A stretch of DNA of 64,000 nucleotides from Tissierella sp. MB52-C2. Its GTDB lineage: Bacteria; Bacillota; Clostridia; Tissierellales; Tissierellaceae. The stretch covers positions 3,450,643 through 3,514,642 of the forward strand of contig NZ_CP133261.1 of NCBI RefSeq assembly GCF_030931715.1. Direction: 5' to 3'. The translations under genes were made by a program, and so were the position numbers. Position 1 is the first letter of the stretch, and each line of letters starts with the position of its first letter. Below are positions 37,646 to 50,170 of the stretch, in pieces. Below the pieces are notes generated by a model. It did not search any database, was not told where the DNA came from, and was given only the letters and a program-made list of their open reading frames with translations.

Positions 37646-37835
37646 AGTATATGTATAGTTAATATCGTATAATTATATAAATAATTATCTTTTCTTTACA
37701 TATATCTCAAGAAAACCCTTCTAAATAATTTTTCCAAGCTTATTTTAAAATTTAAAGATTCAATACGAATTTAATTTATGGTTAGACTATTTACTAAACC
37801 ATTATTTAGTGTTGTCTTTTTTGGAGGTGTAAATT
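37646..37835 (+). other. Untranslated stretch between leader ORF and mgtA
   Basis: AT-rich. Near its 3' end ATGGTT (37778-37783) can pair with AACCAT (37797-37802), while ACTAAA (37793-37798) can alternatively pair with TTTAGT (37805-37810), followed shortly by a TCTTTTTT run. Both stems are weak. Confidence 0.35.
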
Positions 37836-40469
37836 ATGAAAAAGAAAAGAGTTTACAGTAATGAAAGTATAAATAAAAACCTACAAGATATGAGTTCAAA
37901 AAATATTGATACTATTTTAAGAGAGTTAAATTCATCCATCGATGGTCTATCTGAAATAGAAGCAGATAACAGATTAAGCTTTTATGGACACAATGAAATA
38001 ATTTCTGAAAAAAGGAAACCTTGGTATATTTACCTTTTAAATTCCTTTGTAGATCCTTTTATTTTGATATTATTAGTTATAGTTTTGGTATCTTATTTTA
38101 CCGATATTGCTTTTGCTCCACCTGGAGAGAAGTCTTGGATGACTATAGTAATTATTTCCACTATGATATTAATTAGTGTAATCCTTAAGTTTTCTCAAGA
38201 GTATAAATCTCAAATAACAGCGGATAATCTAAAATATCTTGTTCCTACAACTACATCTGTTAAAAGAGGTGGTATGAAGAAAAGAGAAATCAATATATCC
38301 GATGTAGTTCCAGGAGATATTATTCATTTAGCAGCTGGAGATTTAATACCTGCAGATCTAAGAATTATTACTTGCAAAGATTTATTTATCAGTCAATCTT
38401 CCTTAACCGGTGAATCAGAGCCTGTCGAGAAATTTTCAGAGATTAAAGATAAGAATGTAAATAAGAATATATCCGATTTAGAAAATATTGCCTTAATGGG
38501 GACCATAGTTGTTAGTGGTTCTGCAGTAGGTATAGTTTTGCAAACAGGAAACCAAACATACTTTGGTACTATTGCAGAGTCTCTTGCTAAAGATAGAGGG
38601 CAAACTAGCTTTGAAGAAGGTGTTAAAAGTGTTAGTTTTCTTCTAATAAGATTTATGTTAGTTATGGTTCCTATAGTTTTCTTAATAAACGGATTAACAA
38701 AAAAAGATTGGATAAATGCCTTTTTGTTTGCTATTTCAATAGCTGTAGGCTTAACTCCTGAAATGCTTCCAACTTTGGTTTCTACTAATCTTGCCAAAGG
38801 AGCAATATCTTTATCTAAACGTAAAATTGTAGTTAAAAGATTGAGCTCTATTCAAAATTTTGGAGCTATGGATATTTTATGTACAGATAAAACTGGAACT
38901 TTAACATTAGATAAAATTATATTGGAAACACATTTAGATGTGCTGGGCAATGAAAATGATAGGGTCTTAAGACATGGGTACTTGAATAGTTATTATCAAA
39001 CAGGATTAAAAAACTTATTAGATATTGCCGTAATAGAATATGGTAACGAAAAAGGATTCAACGAAGTAACAAAGATATATGAAAGAGTAGATGAAATTCC
39101 CTTTGATTTTACAAGACGTAGGATGTCAGTAGTGGTTGAAAGTGAAAATGGAAAAAGACAACTTATAACCAAAGGTGCTGTTGAAGAAATGATCTCTATA
39201 TGTTCTTTTGTAGAAATCAATGGAGATGTTTTGCCTTTAACTGAAGATTTAATAAAAACCGTTATGGATATGGTAACTAAACTTAATGAAGATGGCATGA
39301 GAGTCCTTGCTATAGCTCAAAAAAATAATGTTCCAGATGAAAATATCTTTAGCATTAAAGATGAAAGTAATATGGTTCTTATTGGATATATGGGCTTTTT
39401 AGATCCTCCAAAGGATTCAGCTGTTTCTGCAATAAAGGCATTACATGAGCACGGAGTAACTGTCAAGGTATTAACTGGAGATAATGATATAGTTGCTAAA
39501 AAAATATGTAAAGATGTTGGGATTCCCGTAGATACTGTGGTTTTAGGAATAGATGTAGAAGAAATGATAGATGAAAAATTGTACGAAGTAGCATCAAAGT
39601 CCAATATCCTAGCAAAACTATCTCCAATGCAAAAAGAAAGAGTTATCTCTGTTCTGCAAAATAATAATCATGTTGTTGGTTTCTTAGGTGATGGCATTAA
39701 CGACGCTCAAGCCTTAAAGCAAGCTGATGTAGGTATCTCTGTAGATACTGCAGTTGATATAGCTAAGGAATCTGCTGATATAATATTGCTTGAAAAAGAT
39801 TTAAATGTTTTGGAAAAAGGAGTTATTGAAGGTAGAAGAGTATTTGGAAATATTGTTAAATATATAAATATGACTGCTAGTTCTAACTTTGGAAATGTAT
39901 TTAGTGTATTAGCAGCTAGTGCATTTTTGCCATTTTTACCAATGTTGCCTATACAGTTACTTGTACAAAACTTACTCTATAGTATTTCTCAAATAGCTAT
40001 ACCTTGGGATAGCATGGATGAAGAATACTTGAAAACACCTCAAAAATGGAATGCAGATAAAATAGGTAAGTTTATGCTATATATAGGACCTATTAGTTCC
40101 ATATTTGATATTGCTACCTTTGCTATTATGTGGTTTGTGTTTAAAGCAAATACGATAGAATTACAGCCTTTATTTCAATCTGGTTGGTTTGTAGTAGGAC
40201 TCGTATCACAGACCCTAATAGTCCATATGATAAGGACAAAGAAGATTCCATTTATACAAAGTAGGGCTTCTACTCCCCTAATGATAATGACTTTCTTAAT
40301 AATAAGTCTAGGAATAATAATTCCATATACTGGGTTCGGAACTTATATAGGACTTGTCCCCTTACCATTTAGTTATTTCCCTTGGTTAGTGGGAATATTG
40401 TTAGCTTACTCTATTCTTACGCAGATTGTTAAAAATATCTATATTAAAAAGTTTAATACTTGGATGTAA
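37836..40469 (+). CDS. mgtA: Magnesium-importing P-type ATPase MgtA
   Basis: 877-residue P3B-type ATPase. In order: N-terminal cytoplasmic tail, TM1-2, actuator domain with SLTGES, TM3-4 with SIAVGLTPEMLPTL, the phosphorylation site CTDKTGTLTL (Asp about residue 350), N domain with KGAVEEM, hinge VKVLTGDND and FLGDGINDAQALKQADVGISVD, then six C-terminal helices. The TPEMLP segment and overall length are typical of MgtA/MgtB. Controlled by the upstream M-box. Ribosome site GGAGGTG. Confidence 0.95.
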   Translation: MKKKRVYSNESINKNLQDMSSKNIDTILRELNSSIDGLSEIEADNRLSFYGHNEIISEKRKPWYIYLLNSFVDPFILILLVIVLVSYFTDIAFAPPGEKSWMTIVIISTMILISVILKFSQEYKSQITADNLKYLVPTTTSVKRGGMKKREINISDVVPGDIIHLAAGDLIPADLRIITCKDLFISQSSLTGESEPVEKFSEIKDKNVNKNISDLENIALMGTIVVSGSAVGIVLQTGNQTYFGTIAESLAKDRGQTSFEEGVKSVSFLLIRFMLVMVPIVFLINGLTKKDWINAFLFAISIAVGLTPEMLPTLVSTNLAKGAISLSKRKIVVKRLSSIQNFGAMDILCTDKTGTLTLDKIILETHLDVLGNENDRVLRHGYLNSYYQTGLKNLLDIAVIEYGNEKGFNEVTKIYERVDEIPFDFTRRRMSVVVESENGKRQLITKGAVEEMISICSFVEINGDVLPLTEDLIKTVMDMVTKLNEDGMRVLAIAQKNNVPDENIFSIKDESNMVLIGYMGFLDPPKDSAVSAIKALHEHGVTVKVLTGDNDIVAKKICKDVGIPVDTVVLGIDVEEMIDEKLYEVASKSNILAKLSPMQKERVISVLQNNNHVVGFLGDGINDAQALKQADVGISVDTAVDIAKESADIILLEKDLNVLEKGVIEGRRVFGNIVKYINMTASSNFGNVFSVLAASAFLPFLPMLPIQLLVQNLLYSISQIAIPWDSMDEEYLKTPQKWNADKIGKFMLYIGPISSIFDIATFAIMWFVFKANTIELQPLFQSGWFVVGLVSQTLIVHMIRTKKIPFIQSRASTPLMIMTFLIISLGIIIPYTGFGTYIGLVPLPFSYFPWLVGILLAYSILTQIVKNIYIKKFNTWM

Positions 40470-41265
40470 ATTCCTCTAAAACCCTATTAAATCTAATAGG
40501 GTTTTCTAATACCAATAGGTGGGTGCAGTTTTCAAATATTACTAACTCTGAATCTCTAATATTTTCTTTAAGATATCTTCCTGTATCAACTGAATAAAAA
40601 GTGCTTTCTCCCCCAAATATTATTAAAGCCGGTATATGTATTTTACTTAAAGTCTTTCTATAATCCTTTTCTATCATGGATTTCCATATTGCATACATTA
40701 CCTGAGGTGAATTATTTTTCATCTTATCCATTGAAATACTAAATTGTTTTTCATTGAAATAAGGTGCCATACTTTTTATAAATCTTTCTGCAAATTTCAT
40801 CCAATTGTCTTTGATTAAACTTAAATCCTTTAAAGCATTTTCCATAGTATATTTACCATGATATAAACCTAGATTCCAATTATTATCATTTAAAACCTTC
40901 GGACCTTTATCTATAATACATATTTTAGACAATTTATCTTCTCCAAATAGATTTATATATTCAAATATAATTGAAGCACCCATAGACCATCCTACTAATA
41001 CTATATCTTGTAGCTCTAAATAATCTATAAACTCCTTTAGGTCCAATGCAAGTCTTTCTATATTTAGTCCATAATCTACCCTGCTAGATAGACCGTGACC
41101 TCTTACATCATAGGTAATTATTTTATATTTTTTAAACAATGCCCTCTGCTGTATTCTAAAGGAATTATGGTTTTCAGTAAATCCATGGATAAAAAGTATT
41201 GGTTTACCTTCTCCCTTTACTTCATAATATAATTTTACATTATCACTTGTATTAAAATATTCCAT
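40453..41265 (-). CDS. Alpha/beta hydrolase
   Basis: 270 residues. Oxyanion region PILFIHGFTENHNSF, nucleophile elbow GWSMGAS (catalytic Ser), acid in IIFGGESTFYSVDTG and catalytic His in NCTHLLVLENP: a complete triad of the alpha/beta-hydrolase-1 family. Substrate unknown. Its 3' end overlaps that of convergent mgtA by 17 bp. It follows the YkvI-like gene by 22 bp and may share its transcript. Confidence 0.9.
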   Translation of the reverse strand: MEYFNTSDNVKLYYEVKGEGKPILFIHGFTENHNSFRIQQRALFKKYKIITYDVRGHGLSSRVDYGLNIERLALDLKEFIDYLELQDIVLVGWSMGASIIFEYINLFGEDKLSKICIIDKGPKVLNDNNWNLGLYHGKYTMENALKDLSLIKDNWMKFAERFIKSMAPYFNEKQFSISMDKMKNNSPQVMYAIWKSMIEKDYRKTLSKIHIPALIIFGGESTFYSVDTGRYLKENIRDSELVIFENCTHLLVLENPIRFNRVLEEFTSKY

Positions 41266-41287
41266 TTCATTTATCCCCTTGTTTTTA

Positions 41288-42304
41288 TTATAATGCTACT
41301 AAAATGAAAATGAGTACAAAAATACCTATCAACCCAAATATAGGATATAATACTGCAACTAATTTAGAAAATCCAAGTTTGGCTACTGGAATAGATAGTA
41401 AACAATATAATGCTGTAATTAATATTTTATATTTACTGTTAGATACCTTATTCATAAATCCAAATCCATTTGCTAATGCTGTAGTAAATATGGAAATCCA
41501 GAGAATAAAAGCATAAAACTTCCTATAGCCATTACTTATATAATCGCATATTTTTAACATAGGTATATCTAAAAGAAATACTTCGTTATAATATATAAGC
41601 ATAGATGTTAATATAGACATTCCAAGTATAGACAATATAAATCCTCCAGTTACCCCTCCTAATATAGCTGTTCTTTTACTATTAATCATTGGCAATAGAG
41701 ATGAAAATACTACAACAATAATCAATGAATTAGATCCCACATATAAAAGTGCTGATGTTAGAAAGTTACCCTTTAAAGTTAAGTTAACACCATTTATATT
41801 GGAAAAATTATAACCTTCTCTAATATTCAAATATAAGGATGTAAATATAATACCTATGACAAGTAGTGGAACTAACATTGTATTTATGAAAGATAATCCC
41901 TCTAGACTAAATAGAAAAACTATAAAAGATAACACCACCATAAAAATGACGCCAAGATTAAAGGATAAGTTTAGTTCTTGGCTAAAGATAGCACCACTTC
42001 CAGCTACCATTACGCTGAAACCAGTATATAGAGAAAATGTAATTATACTATCCAATATAACTCCAAACCTTTTACCAAATATATTACATATTAATTCATC
42101 AAATCCTCTGATTTTATTATTATATATTTTTATAAGAAGTAAACTTCCAATCAATGAAAGAATTATACCAACTATGAACATTCCCCATATTCCATTAATA
42201 CCATAGACCCCAAAGAACTCTATGATTTCCCGTCCTGAGGCAAATCCTGCACCTATTACTGTACCTACATATATTGAAGCAATACTTAACCACTCTTTTT
42301 TCAT
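41288..42304 (-). CDS. YkvI-family membrane transporter-like protein
   Basis: 338 residues with about ten membrane helices and a LeuT-fold-type start: IASIYVGTVIGAGFASGREIIEFFGVYG, with the unwound 'GxGFASGxE' helix 1. YkvI-like proteins are uncharacterised APC-superfamily relatives. Its first 66 codons lie in a 598-bp tandem duplication, so a truncated copy exists upstream. Ribosome site AGGAGGG. Confidence 0.85.
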   Translation of the reverse strand: MKKEWLSIASIYVGTVIGAGFASGREIIEFFGVYGINGIWGMFIVGIILSLIGSLLLIKIYNNKIRGFDELICNIFGKRFGVILDSIITFSLYTGFSVMVAGSGAIFSQELNLSFNLGVIFMVVLSFIVFLFSLEGLSFINTMLVPLLVIGIIFTSLYLNIREGYNFSNINGVNLTLKGNFLTSALLYVGSNSLIIVVVFSSLLPMINSKRTAILGGVTGGFILSILGMSILTSMLIYYNEVFLLDIPMLKICDYISNGYRKFYAFILWISIFTTALANGFGFMNKVSNSKYKILITALYCLLSIPVAKLGFSKLVAVLYPIFGLIGIFVLIFILVAL

Positions 42305-42375
42305 CTTTTCCCTCCTATTCTAATAATTAATATATTAGATAGAGGGCTTATCCTATGACTTAAATAGGCATAAAA

Positions 42376-42408
42376 AAAGTCCTATTACGGCTAAGGTGAT
42401 AGGACTTT
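42376..42408 (-). terminator. Terminator-like hairpin in duplication unit 1 (identical copy at 42974-43006)
   Basis: 10-bp stem AAAGTCCTAT/ATAGGACTTT followed by TTTTATG on the minus strand, between the dispersed repeat and the ykvI-like start. It looks like a diverged sibling of the rRNA terminator at 43241-43273. Confidence 0.7.
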
Positions 42409-42435
42409 ATATGTGAATATACTGTATATATGCAA

Positions 42436-42641
42436 CTTCGCAGTCTCGAAGCTCAAGTCTATTTACTCGTTACACTCGTATAGATTTGGTGCTCGTTGCC
42501 TTTTTGTCCAATGAGTGTAACGAATTGTAGACAAAACGGACAGCGAAGTGAACGCCAGTGAGCGTAGGAATGAGCGAAGCGAGTGTTGCGTTTGACCTAC
42601 CTACAACTCACTATCGTTTGTCGGGTTAGGTCATAAAAAAA
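42436..42641 (-). repeat. Hairpin-rich dispersed repeat, copy B
   Basis: Related to copy A in the serS leader but with an extra segment (agtgaacgccagtgagcgtaggaatgagcgaagcgagtg-type, about 42545-42585) and a longer body. It ends in the same cgggttaggtcataaaaaaa that abuts a terminator T-run. Confidence 0.75.
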
Positions 42642-42902
42642 GAAAGCCCTACTACGACCAACGTAATAGAGCTTTCTATATGTTTTTATGTAAGCCCGGC
42701 AACTTCTGATTTTATTATTATATATTTTTATAAGAAGTAAACTTCCAATCAATGAAAGAATTATACCAACTATGAACATTCCCCATATTCCATTAATACC
42801 ATAGACCCCAAAGAACTCTATGATTTCCCGTCCTGAGGCAAATCCTGCACCTATTACTGTACCTACATATATTGAAGCAATACTTAACCACTCTTTTTTC
42901 AT
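42597..42902 (-). pseudogene. Truncated ykvI-like copy fused to rRNA-flank sequence
   Basis: Codons 1-66 are identical to the intact ykvI-like gene. The frame then runs into the 5S 3' tail and terminator (SCRAYIKTYRKLYYVGRSR...), giving a 101-residue chimaera. It keeps its ribosome site and one and a half membrane helices but cannot form the transporter. Created by the tandem duplication. Confidence 0.9.
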
Positions 42903-43033
42903 CTTTTCCCTCCTATTCTAATAATTAATATATTAGATAGAGGGCTTATCCTATGACTTAAATAGGCATAAAAAAAGTCCTATTACGGCTAAGGTGATAG
43001 GACTTTATATGTGAATATACTGTATATATGCAA

Positions 43034-43239
43034 CTTCGCAGTCTCGAAGCTCAAGTCTATTTACTCGTTACACTCGTATAGATTTGGTGCTCGTTGCCTT
43101 TTTGTCCAATGAGTGTAACGAATTGTAGACAAAACGGACAGCGAAGTGAACGCCAGTGAGCGTAGGAATGAGCGAAGCGAGTGTTGCGTTTGACCTACCT
43201 ACAACTCACTATCGTTTGTCGGGTTAGGTCATAAAAAAA
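43034..43239 (-). repeat. Hairpin-rich dispersed repeat, copy C (identical to copy B)
   Basis: Copy B displaced by 598 bp through the tandem duplication. It lies directly downstream of the rRNA terminator. Confidence 0.75.
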
Positions 43240-43240
43240 G

Positions 43241-43273
43241 AAAGCCCTACTACGACCAACGTAATAGAGCTTT
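43241..43273 (-). terminator. rRNA operon terminator (duplicate at 42643-42675)
   Basis: AAAGCTCTATTAC-GTTGGTC-GTAGTAGGGCTTT hairpin followed by CTTTTTTT on the minus strand, 18 bp after the 5S 3' end. Confidence 0.85.
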
Positions 43274-43291
43274 CTATATGTTTTTATGTAA

Positions 43292-43409
43292 GCCCGGCAA
43301 CTTCCTACTCTCCCAGGTCGTTTCCAACCAAGTACCATCGGCGTTAAGATGCTTAACTTCTGTGTTCGGTATGGGTACAGGTGTGTCCATCTTGCTATCG
43401 TCACCAGAC
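43292..43409 (-). rRNA. rrf: 5S ribosomal RNA
   Basis: About 118 nt. The minus strand reads GTCTGGTGACGATAGC at the 5' end, then ACACCTGTACCCATACCGAACACAG and CGCCGATGGTACTTGG, ending GAGTAGGAAGTTGCCGGGC. All are conserved 5S segments, and the two ends can pair. Confidence 0.95.
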
Positions 43410-43434
43410 GAAAACTATCAATTGCAATATTTTA

Positions 43435-46328
<2,894 letters not shown>

Positions 46329-46399
46329 TAAATTACTTATTTATATTGCAATTTGTAGTTTTCAATGTTCAGTGTGAACAATTATACTCGATAATTGTT

Positions 46400-46475
46400 T
46401 GGTGGAGATGAGGAGAGTCGAACTCCTGACCCCCTGCTTGCAAGGCAGGTGCTCTCCCAACTGAGCTACACCCCC
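46400..46475 (-). tRNA. tRNA-Ala (UGC)
   Basis: 76 nt with CCA encoded. Acceptor GGGGGTG pairs with CATCTCC, D arm GCTCAGTTGGGAGAGC, anticodon stem CCTGC/GCAGG with loop CTTGCAA (anticodon TGC), T arm AGGAGTTCGACTCTCCT. It lies between 16S and 23S, the usual spacer tRNA. Confidence 0.97.
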
Positions 46476-46598
46476 ACGATTAAATTCACAATTTTACAGC
46501 CACAATTAACAATTGAAATCCAAAGGATTTCAATGTGATTGATTCTGTAATTTTAATGAACCAAATTTATAAACAAACAGTGTGAGTTCTTTTGAACT

Positions 46599-48135
<1,537 letters not shown>

Positions 48136-48253
48136 AAGTTTGATTCAGCTCAATTTGCTGACTGTTGTTTCATGTGTTACTTTTTATAATTCAAAGTTTC
48201 TCACACTGTTTAGTTTTCTAAGTTCATGTTGCCTTGTTTGAGACAACTTATTC

Positions 48254-48282
48254 AGTATAGCAAATTTTTCATTTGCTGTCAA
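48254..48282 (-). promoter_or_regulatory. rRNA promoter P2
   Basis: TTGACA (48282-48277), 17-bp spacer, TATACT (48259-48254) on the minus strand. The whole spacer is an inverted repeat, GCAAAT-GAAAA-ATTTGC. Confidence 0.85.
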
Positions 48283-48351
48283 CTACTTTTTAAAAACTTT
48301 TTTTAAATCTTTGTTGATTTATGAAGTTTAATGTCGTAGCTGACTTTTACT

Positions 48352-48380
48352 ATGATACCCTGTTTTATAATAAAAGTCAA
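48352..48380 (-). promoter_or_regulatory. rRNA promoter P1
   Basis: TTGACT (48380-48375), 17-bp spacer, TATCAT (48357-48352) on the minus strand, about 98 bp upstream of P2; tandem promoters are usual for rRNA operons. Confidence 0.75.
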
Positions 48381-48442
48381 TATGTTTTTTAGAAAAAGTT
48401 TTAATTTTAATAAATAAACCATTTCAGATATTTGCTTTCCTA

Positions 48443-49234
48443 TTACATCATTATTTTATCTACTTCTTTTCTCAGTTTCTCTAGAACTCTTTTCTCTATT
48501 CTTGAAACTGTCATTTGAGATATATCTAAGTCTTTTGCTATGGATACTTGAGTCTTCTTATTAAAATATCTTTCAACTAGTATTTGCTTTTCTACATCAT
48601 TTAACTTTTCCATAGTTCTTGTTAAAAAATCATTGTTTTCAATTTTGTTAAAGTATTCATCCTCTTCGCCTATTAAATCAGCTAAATTTACATCTTTGTC
48701 CTCGCTATTTGAATCATAAGTTACATCTAATGATTGAGGGGTATATACTTTACTTGCCTCCATGGCTTCTAGTATTTCTTCCTCCGTATAATTCAAATAA
48801 TTTGCTATATCTTCAATTGTAGGTGACCTTTGTAATTGTTGCGACAGTAATACCTTTGCATTATTTATCTTTTTAGATAGTTCTTGTATCCTTCTAGGTA
48901 CTCTTATGGTCCATCCCTTATCCCTAAAATACTTCTTTATTTCACCTATTATAGTTGGAGTGGCAAAGCTTGAGAATTCATAACCTTTTTCTATATTATA
49001 TCTATCTATGGCATATATAAGTCCTATACAGGCAACTTGATATATATCGTCATATTCTATACCTCTATTTGCATATTTTTTAGATAAAATTTCTGCAATA
49101 TATATATGTTTTTCAATTAATATATCTCTAATCTGCTTGTCTTTAGTTTCGTTATATATTTTAAATAATTCTTTAATTTCCATCTTAGTATTTAGGTTTC
49201 TTGCATCTCTTGCTTCTTGACTTTTATTAGTCAT
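48443..49234 (-). CDS. sigB: SigB/SigF-family sigma factor
   Basis: 263 residues of sigma-70 group 3. Region 2 is IEYDDIYQVACIGLIYAIDRYNIEKGYEFSSFATPTIIGEIKKYFRDKGW. Region 3 has RSPTIEDIANYL, and region 4 has VEKQILVERYFNKKTQVSIAKDLDISQMTVSRIEKR. It overlaps rsbW by 4 bp, so the three genes form an rsbV-rsbW-sigB switch. The same block lies between gyrA and rRNA in C. difficile, which favours stress sigma-B over sporulation sigma-F. Confidence 0.88.
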   Translation of the reverse strand: MTNKSQEARDARNLNTKMEIKELFKIYNETKDKQIRDILIEKHIYIAEILSKKYANRGIEYDDIYQVACIGLIYAIDRYNIEKGYEFSSFATPTIIGEIKKYFRDKGWTIRVPRRIQELSKKINNAKVLLSQQLQRSPTIEDIANYLNYTEEEILEAMEASKVYTPQSLDVTYDSNSEDKDVNLADLIGEEDEYFNKIENNDFLTRTMEKLNDVEKQILVERYFNKKTQVSIAKDLDISQMTVSRIEKRVLEKLRKEVDKIMM

Positions 49235-49608
49235 TGATTATCATCCTCTATATATTTAATCATTTCTATACCATTTTCAGTAAATTCTACTTTATCCATC
49301 AATGACTTTATAATCAATAATCCTAATTGTCTTTCTTTTTTATCTTCAATATGATCAGGTATTTCTTCTGTAACACCTGTTACTTTTACAGTTAGTCTTT
49401 CTTCTTCTATTTCAAATACTATTAATATCTCTTCTTTTTCATTTAACATAAGAGCATTTATACAAGCCTCTCCTATAGAAACTTTAATATCTTCTATATC
49501 ATCTATACTTAATGCCATACTATTTCCTATTCCAGAAGTAGTAAGTCTAATTAAACTAATATAATCTGGTTTCCTAGGTATTTTAAGGCTAATTATATCT
49601 TTATTCAT
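49231..49608 (-). CDS. rsbW: Anti-sigma factor / serine kinase RsbW-like
   Basis: 125 residues, GHKL ATPase type: N box in DIEDIKVSIGEACINALML, and QLGLLIIKSLMDKVEF at the C-terminus. It binds the sigma factor and phosphorylates the antagonist when ATP is high. Short for the family; the glycine-rich ATP lid is reduced (EIPDHIEDKKERQLG). Overlaps both neighbours. Confidence 0.87.
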   Translation of the reverse strand: MNKDIISLKIPRKPDYISLIRLTTSGIGNSMALSIDDIEDIKVSIGEACINALMLNEKEEILIVFEIEEERLTVKVTGVTEEIPDHIEDKKERQLGLLIIKSLMDKVEFTENGIEMIKYIEDDNQ

Positions 49609-49936
49609 CTACCTCACCTCTTATAATAAATAACTTATCTAATTCTGTAATATGAAATAGCTTTAGTATATTAGGTTTAACATTTGATAAATATATCTTA
49701 TAATCATTATCTTTTAGTTTTTTTAATATATATATTAATGCTCCAAGTCCTGTACTGTCTACATAATCTAATTTTTTACAATCAATTGATATATCTGTTT
49801 GTTTACTATCAAAAGCATCTAATATTTCTTTTTTTAACTTAGGAGAAGTATAAATATCTATTTCACCTTCTGGAAAAATGTCCCACATATTTTCCTTTTC
49901 ATTAAATTTTATTTCTATATTTAAAGACATTTGCAA
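49601..49936 (-). CDS. rsbV: Anti-anti-sigma factor RsbV-like (STAS)
   Basis: 111-residue STAS domain with the phosphorylatable Ser in KKLDYVDSTGLGALIYILKKLK. In its unphosphorylated form it releases the sigma factor from RsbW. It overlaps rsbW by 8 bp. A possible promoter TTTACA-N17-TAAAAT lies about 50-80 bp upstream (weak). Confidence 0.88.
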   Translation of the reverse strand: MQMSLNIEIKFNEKENMWDIFPEGEIDIYTSPKLKKEILDAFDSKQTDISIDCKKLDYVDSTGLGALIYILKKLKDNDYKIYLSNVKPNILKLFHITELDKLFIIRGEVDE

Positions 49937-50130
49937 AAACCTCCCTTATTTATATTATTATATATTAATTTTATAATAAAAGAATATGAATGTAAAGTGG
50001 AATACTAGGATTTAAAATTTCTGTATAACTAGCGCTGCTATAGAAGGGTTGAATATGACTTTTGTTGAAACTTATTTATAGAAAATTCCTTTTTGTGGAA
50101 TTTTAAAAATCTATCTTTCCTACTTAAATA

Positions 50131-50170
50131 AAAAAAAGATTCCCTATTCTAAGAATAGGGAATCTTTTTT
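50131..50170. terminator. Terminator after gyrA
   Basis: Stem AAGATTCCCTATTCT/AGAATAGGGAATCTT with A/T runs on both sides (50131-50170), overlapping the gyrA stop codon. It separates gyrBA from the sigB operon. Confidence 0.88.

Larger units (their letters stand above)
42107..43304. repeat. Perfect 598-bp tandem duplication
   Basis: 42107-42706 and 42705-43304 are the same sequence at an offset of exactly 598 bp; every line I compared is identical. The unit runs from codon 66 of the ykvI-like gene through two terminator hairpins and one dispersed repeat to the last bases of the 5S gene. The junction shares only two bases (TC) between its parents. Either a very recent duplication or an assembly error at the rRNA edge. 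Confidence 0.93.

Noticed and set aside
37778-37822. Second transcription attenuator just before mgtA
   Set aside because: Alternative stems exist, but the terminator-like one is six pairs with a single GC and is separated from the T-run by five bases. It is too weak to claim.
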